In this document: piece after piece, positions 47,233-57,479 of the stretch
Layout: each line of letters starts with the position of its first letter
How positions within the stretch are numbered: the first letter of the stretch is position 1
Assembly: GCF_900964775.1 (NCBI RefSeq)
Contig: NC_041806.1
Coordinates: 37,777,638 to 37,841,637, forward strand
DNA length: 64,000 bases
Origin: Scleropages formosus
Lineage: Eukaryota > Chordata > Actinopteri > Osteoglossiformes > Osteoglossidae
Direction of reading: 5' to 3'
Notes under the pieces: generated by a model
What the model saw: only the letters and a program-made list of their open reading frames with translations
What the model was told of the DNA's origin: nothing
Database searches by the model: none
Position numbers and translations under genes: made by a program

Positions 47233-50200
47233 ATGCTCCTTTATGAATATGTCACCCAAGAGCAGCTGTCTGGTTTTGATAAGTACAAGGTGAGTCGCTA
47301 TATCATGTTATTCCGGCAGCCCCGGCGCGGTGTTCGGTAGCTAACTAAGCTGCAGCCTGGGCTATCGGGTGTTGAAATGTGAGGAGGAGTGACAGCGCGC
47401 CCTTTTCCATCACCGCAGCTAAAGGGCACCTTTCTGCTCATTTTACTGTCGGGGGGCGGCCTAAGCCCGGTTTTAACAGTCATATCGTGCAGCGCCGCGG
47501 TGAATTATTCTGGATAGAACCGCGTGAATGAATCCGACCAGCGAGGTACGAACCATCGTTCAGAATCCCCCCCCCCCTCGTGCTGGAGCTCGAGCACAGT
47601 CAGAGTGACACGAGGGCCGTTGCTGCTACCTGAGCGATGAATCATACTCTGCTGCTCGGTTGAACAGGTGAATAAATTGTGAAGTTGATCACGATACACT
47701 GCTTTCGTTTTGGACGAACAAAGGCTTCCGCTAAATAAAGAGTAATGATACAAAATATTAAATAATTGGGTGGTGTGTCAGATGTGTGTGTGTCTCGGGT
47801 CACTTGACTTGTTCAAGCTCCTTCTGTATGACGCCTTCAAGTCTCTCTGTGGGCTTCTTTCAACCGACTTTTCCACTTTATTGCTCAGGCATCCTGATCT
47901 GCGTCTGGATAATCATTATTATAATATAATAATGATTCTTGTCTTGCATAGTCCGGTCGTTTGAAGTGATGACAGATGTGTTCTCTGCCTCAGGTGCCCT
48001 TGTCCACTGGATCACAGTGTTGGGTGATTATCAGCTGTACAGTGATTTACCCTAGGCTCTCCTACACCACTTTGTATAAAAGAAGTACAAGGGAACAGTT
48101 TGTTTTGTATTGCTTTCCCTGTGTGCTACAAAGTTTTAGTCGTGGGAAGGATGTAGGTGGTGTCATATTTCAGTCATTTGTTACATGTAATATATCAATG
48201 CATCTGAGTCACTCCTTCACTTCACTGCTAGTGGGTTATTGTCATCATGTATCTATTTAGCTCAAGGGGGATTCGGTGACGCAGCGGGCTCGGCCAGGTC
48301 CTGCTCTAGGTCTAGGGTTCGAGTCCCGCTTGGGGTGCCTTGCGATGGACTGGCGTCCCGTCCCGGGTGTGTCCCCTCCCCCTCCGGCCTTGTGCCCTGT
48401 GTTGCCGGGTTAGGCTCCGGCTTGCCGCCGCCACCCCACTTGGGACAAGCACTTTCAGTCGTGCGTGTGTATTTTGTTCATGCTTTTCCCCAAAGTGACT
48501 TATAGTATTAAGCTACCTTTTAATAATTTATTTATACAGCTCATTTATTCATGTTCAGTACGCTGTGCAAGAGTACTACAGCAAGAGGTGGGATTCAAAC
48601 CTGTAACCTTGCTTGGATTACATTTATAACTCACCATTAAAGCTGTTTGTATTTTTTGTATTGCTTTGCATCTGTCCGTGTGCCATACGAGAACAAGTGA
48701 TTCAGTACAATATACAGTACTCAGCCATCATGCAGTGTGGACAGTTTAACCTTAATATGTCTAATTATGTTAGTTCGGCTGGTAAAATGGCTGCTAACAT
48801 TTGTGTCGCGTAGAAGTTTGTACATAATATGAAATGAAGCAACATCTGACATGTTATAACCACAGTTTTCATTGTTGCATGTTGACACTTGAGCGAAAGA
48901 ATCTCGTAGCTACCAAATGTTTAAGTGGTGACAGAGAGTTAGGGTTCTAGCATATGGGTAAAATACATTTCAAATAGATGCATATTAGGCAACACTTTTT
49001 TTCAATAAGAATGTAATTGCAATTTGCCTGTCTTATGCCTCTGTGTACTTTTTGGAGAGGCTGTTGTGTCAATTTTTTCTGTATTGTAAAAGACAGACTC
49101 CCTGGTATATTATTGAAATTTTGTTAAAATGTAGCAATGAAGTGTTTTAGAAAAGCGGTCTTAATTTATCTTTAAATTGTTGTGGGTTCCATTCAGTTTC
49201 AGAGTTGTGTTTCAGTCTGTAAAGACACTGTGTTCTGGAGCTGGCTGTTATGTAGGCGTGTTTCATGGCATATGGACAACAGAAGAGTATTGTCTCTGAG
49301 GAAGGCATTGTGCCCTTTGCGACCTCCGAACTCCTCCAGTGGTGTGAATGATGGTGTCGGTGGGCTGCGATGGAGAGAATAGCAGAAAGATTGGGCCCAA
49401 GGGTTTCGCAATACCTGACGTGTGTCAGAAAGGATAAGTGCGGTTATAATGTACATTCAGGGAGTGGGGTGGAAGGGGGGGCATGGCTGCCGACAGTGCC
49501 GTGCTGGAGAACAGCACGATGGCAGTGGTGAGTGACGGAATGCACTTTGGTACTTGAAATGATTAGTGGCTGATGAAAGATAAAGTCAATGGGAGATCGG
49601 CCCCAAATTATACGCGCTGCATGCTGTCGGGCTCAAGCTCTCCTCTCCTCAACTCCTGAACACACTCTTCCACTTCTCCATGTGGCTGGCCATCTCCTCC
49701 CAGTTGAGCAGGCTCTTCTCAGGCTTTCTTGCAAGGGAGAGTATGTGCAGCGGTACACCGGATGACTTGGAGACTCCTCGTGGTTCGCTGACAAGGGAGC
49801 GATCGTTTGATCGCTCATTCTGCTGTCAGTGTTATGAGCTCTGTGGGAGGGTGGGGGAGGAATTTCTCAATGTCTTCCATGTGGATGCAGAAGTTGCACA
49901 GTGGACATGTGAAGAAAGGCACACAAACATGGGGAGGACACGTGGGGCACTGGTGCTACCCATTGAGCAGCTGTGCAGCTTCTATGGAGGAGTCTTATGA
50001 AAAGGTTGTGAACGAGGTTCTCAGCTCTCTATCAGCCTTTAAATTTGTCTTTTAAAACGTATCTGGCAAGGCTGATGTCACACGGCTCCGGGTATCGTCA
50101 CGTGTTCGGTGCACGTGCTGTTCAGAGAACATCAGGTGTTCATGTTGCGTTTAGTGCCGTGTTTGACGCCATTTCCTGGTCCAGGCTGTTGCTGTTGTCA

Positions 50201-51790
50201 TGCTAAATATTAAATATAATTTTGAAGTGAATTCAGTCTGGCACTTTTTAATTTCTACATTAAACAGAATTAGTCTATCTGACCTGTTGCCAGCTAAACA
50301 AACTAGTTTATTGTTGACTGTTGAAAGTCTTTGTCGTTCAAGTCATTTATCAAGTGTGAAAGGTGAGTTAAAATGTGTATAGTAAGGGAAACATTATAAA
50401 TGTTTATAATAAACGGAACAGGATGACATGTTTCCAGTTTTTCCTGGGTCTACTTTTATATACAGGAAAGAGACCTTTAGATCTTGGTCCCTGTAAAAGG
50501 GGCACTTGGCTTCATAAAAATATCTGAAGTGTGTGGTCGTGGTGGTGCTGTGAGAACTGGCATTTGAGGACAAGATGAGCTGTGGCTGTACAGATTTAGT
50601 TTGAATCAGGCCATGTTGGAGTTGGGAGGAATTGCTGTGTAAGTCATACTTCTAATGTGCCGTGCAGAACATTTTTTTTCAAACTCCACTTTGCTGAACT
50701 TATAATTATCCAAGGTTTCTTTTGGCCGCATATGCAGTTTCACCCCCTTACCAGTAAATATGAATAATGTATCTAGCTGTTGTTTGTCTGACATTCTGAG
50801 AACGCTACTTAGTCATTGCGTTGTAATGTCACACCTTTAAATGTGATTGTGGGAAACCTTGAAACTCTCTTTCTAAGGAGTTTGCTAAGGTTTCTTTCAA
50901 AATGTTTGAGTGTACAGTACGGCAGCAAGGTGTGTAACTCGTACAGCTTGTCCAAAGTCTACTTTTCAGAACACTTTCTTGTCATTTTCCAGTTAGACTT
51001 CTCACTTTTGGTTTCGCTTTGTGTACAAGAGTAAATTGTCCAGATTGTCCCTCAATTAATCCCAGTTTTGTTCCAGTGACGAGGCTTGTTCATGACTGTT
51101 ATGAGAAATGACTGACACTTTCCTCTTTTCCTTACAGTACAGTGCCGTTGACACCAATCCGCTGTCCGTATATGTCATGCACCCGTTTTGGAACACTGTT
51201 GTGAAGGTAAACTTTGAAACGCAAATTCTCACTTGCCATCAAGTATTAATAAAGCCCTAAGCACACTGACACTTTTTTTTTTTTAAATATAAAATAATAT
51301 AGCAAGTAGTTTGTAAGGTATAAACATAGCAAAGCTTTTGAAAAATGTTTAGGCAGACAATTGTTATACACATGTATCCATTAGTTGATATACGAGGTCA
51401 CCCCAAGAACTTTGTCATATATGGTCATACCACATTACCAATTTTTTTTCAGTAGCTCCACAGTTCTTTGGTGTAGGCTGTGTAGTTAACAAAAAAGATA
51501 GAAAATGAAAATAAAGTGTTTTAAAATAGACAGTCCTGAAATCTTTATGATGTAAACTCTTTTCCCCGTCAGATTTTACCCACATGGCTCGCTCCCAATC
51601 TCATCACGTTCACTGGCTTCATGTTCCTCGTCCTGAACTTTGTAATGTTGGCTCTCTTCGATTTCGACTTCTATGCCTCAGGTGAGTGAGCTTGGAGATG
51701 AGCTGTTGAGACCTGATCCCTTGTGCCAAACCAGCAGCCCACAGCGTAGTTCTGCCATAAAAGCGTTTGCAGCATGACAAAAGGGTACTG

Positions 51791-51860
<70 letters not shown>

Positions 51861-54800
51861 CCACGACTTCATGACAGCTCAGTTATTGCATCGCACAGTT
51901 GTTGGTTTCGAAAGATGAACGGAATTATAGCCGTTGCCTTCAGCAGCACTGAGTTCCAGTTGCACATGTATACATAATGAGTCATGATTATTATGAATAT
52001 AGTACATTAATACACTACAGTAACCACACCCTTCTGGGCACAATGCTATTGTTTCATAAGAGAAATTTCTGTTAGAGTTTAATTATATGATGTATCACAA
52101 ATTGGCATTTCCAGCATGCAAACATATTCAAAGTAGATTGTTATTGTAGATTGTTTCCTGTGCCAGTAGCTATTATACATTCCAGGCAGATGGATTTTCT
52201 AAAACACAAGACCTGTCTTCAGTGTCCTAAATAAGTGTTGTTTTCTTTCTTTCAGTACAAGGTAAAACACACGTGCCAGGCTGGGTGTGGGTTGCAGCTG
52301 GCGTCTTCAACTTCACGGCGTATACACTGGGTATGTGTGACTGGACAAATTTAACTGCTTTATTAATTTCTCTTTATTTCAATGTATGCAGGTAATGTAA
52401 TTGTAACTGGGCGCACAGTATTTAACTAGTACACCCATTTCTCCAATAATAAGGGTAATTTGTTCAGTGAAATCACTGTCATGTGAATTCCCCTTATGAA
52501 TGGGTTTCTGTAGGAAAAAATAATTCATAGGCTTGCAAAGTGGAAATTGTAAAGATATTTTTTGATTACTGGAAAGTGATATTTTACAATTTAAGTGTGC
52601 TAACTGCAAAATTTAAATTTTTCCTATCGTGAGGATTGCTGGAATAGTGAAAAAAGAATAGTAAATATTGTCTAAATTCTTGTATAATTTTTTTTGGTCA
52701 TTTCTAATTTAGAGCAGAAAAAAATCAGTATGCTCTTGATGCAAGTTATTAATGCAGAGCTTTTTATTTTGTGCAGTAACTTAGATTCAGTACTTTATTG
52801 CAATGCCTTTTTTGCGGTCAGTAGCCTGTTTAATTTGACCATCTGTTTTTCTGCTTCTCAGGTTTAACAGTTAAAATTGTAATGCACTCTTTCAGTTGTG
52901 CTTCAGTATCCACTGGGAATGTATCACAGGTATATTTGAAACTTTAGCCCTCCATGATCAAATCTTTCAATCTTTGTTTAATCCGTTCTAGTTTAGTATG
53001 AAGAGGGGAGGAAATAACTCTCATGCATTGACAAGACTTGGATATGTAGTGTTTTAGATCCTGTGTGGAAATGATCTTGACAAGGCCATTCGTTCTTTGT
53101 CATATGCCGAGATCGTTCTTTGCAGTTCCATTCATAAATGAAACAAGTGAACTTTGTCTGCCAAGACTGTCAAGTTACTGACACAGATAAAATCTTTCAA
53201 GTCTCCACACAATTGCCAGTTGTATTCCGCATATTTCATTTCGTGTTGATTAAAGTTAAGGTTTTCCTGTTTTTTGAAACATTATTATTTCCTTTTTAAA
53301 GGAGGACATTCTTCACACTTGTCTTGCAGGCATCTCTGAACAATATGCTGTGTTTATTTACAGCGCATGTGTTGTAGCACCTCGGAAATATTGTGAAAGT
53401 AAGCCAATAAATGGTTTTGTCAAAAATATGGAAAAATTCCCCCTCATATTTTCTGTACCACACACACTTTCAGAACCGCTTGTCCCATACGGGGTCACGG
53501 GGAACCGGAGCCTACCAGGCAACACAGGGCGTAAGGCCGGAGGGGGAGGGGGCACACCCAGGATGGGACGCCAGTCCGTCGCAAGGCACCCCGAGCAGGA
53601 CTCGAACCCCAGACCCACTGGAGAGCAGGACCCGGTCCAACCCACTGCGCCACCGCGCCCCCATTTTCTGTACCAGTAATATGTAATATCCCTGGGCTAA
53701 GAAGTTGTTTGTTTTTTTTTTTTTTTAGTTTTTTTTTTTTTTTTTTTTTCCTTTCTCCCTCCTCCAACTATAGTTTTACCCTAAAACCATTTTCTAGAAC
53801 CCTGGGATGTTCGGACAGAGCCTCTTAGAAGGCCTACATTTCTCAAGGAATTTTCAGAGAGGTTAAGATTTATTACAAGATGAGTCATCGCGCTTCGCAC
53901 TTTCAGTATTGTCAGAATCGCATAAAAATTCAACAGTTTCTGTACGTGAAGGTACTTGGTCCCTGAGGAACTCGTGTACTATCTGATGACTGAAGAAATG
54001 GACACGCAATATCCTCTCTGTTCCTTGAATTGTAGCCTTTCACATTACATAAGCACAAGAAGCACTGACTTCTCTGGTTATGGTCATTGTGCCATGCCAT
54101 CAATATGCCAAAAGCTGAAGAAGTTCTCTCATTTAATAGTATGTAGTGTGTGAGTGATAGTGTGTGTTCCACTGGGAGGAGTGACCCAGTGTAAGTAGTG
54201 TAACAAGCAGTGTAAGTCACCTTGGTGAATAAGGTGTGAGCTGGTAACACTACATAGAGCTCATTGGAAGTCGCTTTGGAGAAAAGCGTCTGCTAAATAA
54301 ATAAATGTAAATTTAAGCTGCTGTCTGAGTTGTTCAATGCAAGTTTTGTGGACTTTATGGGGAGCCCAAAATTGTCTTGGTCAGCAAGATTCATCCCAAA
54401 GTATGCGTGGTGTGCTTCTTTTTTGGTGAAATGTAATATTTTGTTTCTTTGGAAAAATTTTAAAACAAATGTAACAGGACTGTTACTGCAGTCTACCTGT
54501 GATGTACTGAAATTTTTAGAGAAGCCACTGGTTTCATGTATTTTTAACAGACCATTACTTCACAAACTTTGGTCAAACTTTTTTGTATTAACCCATTTTC
54601 CTACAGTGCTCTAGATCAGAGATGAGAGTGTTGCCTTGACCATGCAGAGAACCCAATCACCCAATACCTGTGTAAAGTAATACAGTAGACATAAGAAGGG
54701 TAGTGACAAGTCTGTTGTAACTCCACCAATTGTGGGTTTAGTCCCACGCAAGTACGTTCCAATATTTACTTGTATGCTCTTCAACAAGAAAAATGTAGAG

Positions 54801-57448
54801 AATACAGTTGTAAACTTGATTTTTAATTGCACTGGTTCCTGGACAAAAAGTCACCTAAAATACAGTTTGAAAAGTATTTTTGTACATGACAATATGTTTT
54901 ATAATATTCGTAACAAATAATTGTTTCAAACTTTAGTTTCGCTTGATTTATTCATTATCAGCAACCACTGGTGGTCCTCAGCCTACCCTGCATGTGTAGA
55001 GGTGAGACAAGGTACATGGCACTATGCCAGAGAGATAATTTTGAGAATTTGGCTCAGCTGTATAAATAGGTAAATAATTTCAAGGATCTTAGAAGTTTAA
55101 GTTGCTTTAGAAAAAAAAAAAAGCAAAATGAATCAATTTATTTCAGTTCTCATGTTTAAAATGTGGAAGATTTTAATCAAAAGATAATTTAAAAAATTAC
55201 TGTAAATGCTCTGCGCAGTGGGTTGGACCACAGTCCTGCTCTCGGGTGGGTCTGGGGTTCGAGTCCCACTCGGGGTGCCTTGCGACGGACTGGCGTCCCG
55301 TCCTGGGTGTGTCCCCTCCCCCTCCGGCCTTACGCCCTGTGTTACCGGGTAGGCTCCGGTTCCCCGTGACCCCGTATGGGACAAGCGGTTCTGAAAATGT
55401 GTGTATGTGCTCTGAAACTACATGGGTTTATATGCGATTGTTGCAATATGAAGCTTGTAAATGTTTTCAATGCAAAAATAATGATTTTCAGCAATAGTCA
55501 TTTTATGTCCTGATATTCATTCCTGTTCCAATACTAGTGAAATTGGTACAATACAGTTTATAAGTCAAAAATGGTCATGTACCTGCTTTGCAGATAATAT
55601 AGAACTATATTATGCATTATTTTTTTTTTTTTTTTTTTTTTTTTAACTACTTAGACATGTGAGATGATAAAGCTGCCAAATAATTTTGCTGTGCTACAAA
55701 CACTTATTTACCGTAGTTTTGTTTTGGTTTGATGATGCTTAAAATATGTTAAATACCTTGATTACTTGGATGGCAGGTGTTCTGGAACAGGCAAACTAAT
55801 GTGTTCAGTGCAAAGCGGAATGAAAATAACCTTGAAATGTAAATGGAAGTTTAATAAATTGAAGTTAAAGTGTAATCTAGCAGATTGAAGGTAGTAACAA
55901 TAGTATTATAGCAGTTATAGAATTTTGTGCTGTAAAACACAGGTTACAGAAAGCAATATAGGTGCATAGTGAGTGCTCTGCTGATACGCTCGTTTCGTCT
56001 TGGACATATTACATTAAGGCCCCTGTGTGAATGTCTGTCTGCTGTGAATCCCTTGTGTCCGAATGGCCTTTGAAAGTATCATACATGTTGTGTGTGGCTC
56101 CTTGCGCACTGCACACTTTATATAACTTTGTTTCTTGGATTTTTTGCACTAATAGTAATTTTTGTAATTTGTGATTTACGCCTTGTGTTTTTCTTTCCTT
56201 ATGTCCTTACAATTTATGTCATAGGCTGCTGAGAGGATTCACAGAGTAAGAATTTCATTGTATGGTGTAACGAACAGTTTACTGTACGCATAACAATAAA
56301 CTCTCGAATCTTGTAGACGGTGTTGACGGGAAACAGGCTCGCCGCACCAACTCCAGCACGCCACTAGGGGAGCTGTTTGACCATGGCCTGGACAGCTGGG
56401 CCTGCATTTTCTTTGTTGTCACCGTGTACTCCATCTTCGGCCGCGGAGAGACCGGCGTCGATGTGTCCACGCTCTACTACATCCTGTGGTCCGTGCTCTT
56501 CTCCTTCATCCTCTCCCACTGGGAGAAGTACAACACCGGTGTGCTTTTCCTGCCGTGGGGCTACGACATCAGCCAAGTGGTGAGCCAATCCGGTCGGTTC
56601 TTTATAAACGCCTTTTTTTTTCCCCTTTTGTTTCTTTTAGAACACCTTTCATCCTCCATCATTTAAGTCACGAGGATCTTTAAAGATCTTAATTAGCCGA
56701 ACAAATGTCCTTAACGCAGATGTCGCACATTACTGTATGTTTCTAAATAGAAGTCTTAGCTTGAGAGAGACTCATTTGAGTTCTTAGAATCCAACTTTAT
56801 AAAGAGTTTCATTTATAATACCCTTCTTGGGCTTATGGGGATTTCTTTGCATTTTTGTAGACTGATTTGTTTTAGTACACTGTTTTCTGCAAAGTGATGT
56901 AAAATGATTATGAATGATCCGTCATCTTGTCCAAAGTGACTTGCGGTGCTAGACACACTACAGTAAAGTCCCTAGAAACATGTGTACCTCAGATCAGTGT
57001 CACACACCTCAATCAATTTATTGGCAACAGTTCACTTGAAACACATGTCTTTGGCCTCTGGGAGGAAAGTGAAGCACCTGTAGGAAACCCATGTACGTAT
57101 GAGGAGAACAGGTAAACACCACACAGGCTGAATGGGGGCAAAACACATGTCCAGCGAGACAACAGCACTACCTGCTTTGCCACCATCCCCCTCCAGAGCA
57201 GAACCAGCAAAATCATGCAGTTGTCTTGGAGTTAGTTTCATTCATGCTGTGTTGAGTTGTTAACCTCTTTCTGTATCCATTTTAATGGGATTTGGTGACA
57301 TTTTCGCAGAAATTAGTATGAATGTTGGAGCTCAGGAATGCATAATAATGTTTACCATTGACACTAATGGCAGTTATGGCTTCAGTTTGAGAATACACCT
57401 TACAAAGTTTTTCAGGAATGCTTAATTTTTGTAAGGTGGGGTAAGACG

Positions 57449-57479
<31 letters not shown>

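Larger units (their letters stand above)
47290..51137 (+). other. selenoi: selenoi intron 1
   Basis: Starts in CpG-rich promoter-proximal DNA, with a C run near 47567-47576. It then holds a family A SINE (48266-48468) directly followed by a minus-strand family B SINE (48483-48617). The stretch 49600-50000 has overlapping open frames on both strands, but no family was recognised. Confidence 0.6.
52331..56316 (+). other. selenoi: selenoi intron 4
   Basis: About 4 kb with no gene. It contains family A SINEs at 53459-53662 (minus) and 55209-55408 (plus), family B pieces near 54180-54312 and 54990-55110, T runs at about 53711-53749 and 55620-55644, and a retroelement 3' tail ending at the exon 5 acceptor. 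Confidence 0.7.

Noticed and set aside
49633-50055. Overlapping frames at 49.6-50.1 kb as an intronic gene
   Set aside because: No recognisable family, no promoter or splice signals; probably an old repeat.
51619-51872. His/Thr-repeat protein frames
   Set aside because: Translation of the complementary strand of the (GT)n microsatellite.
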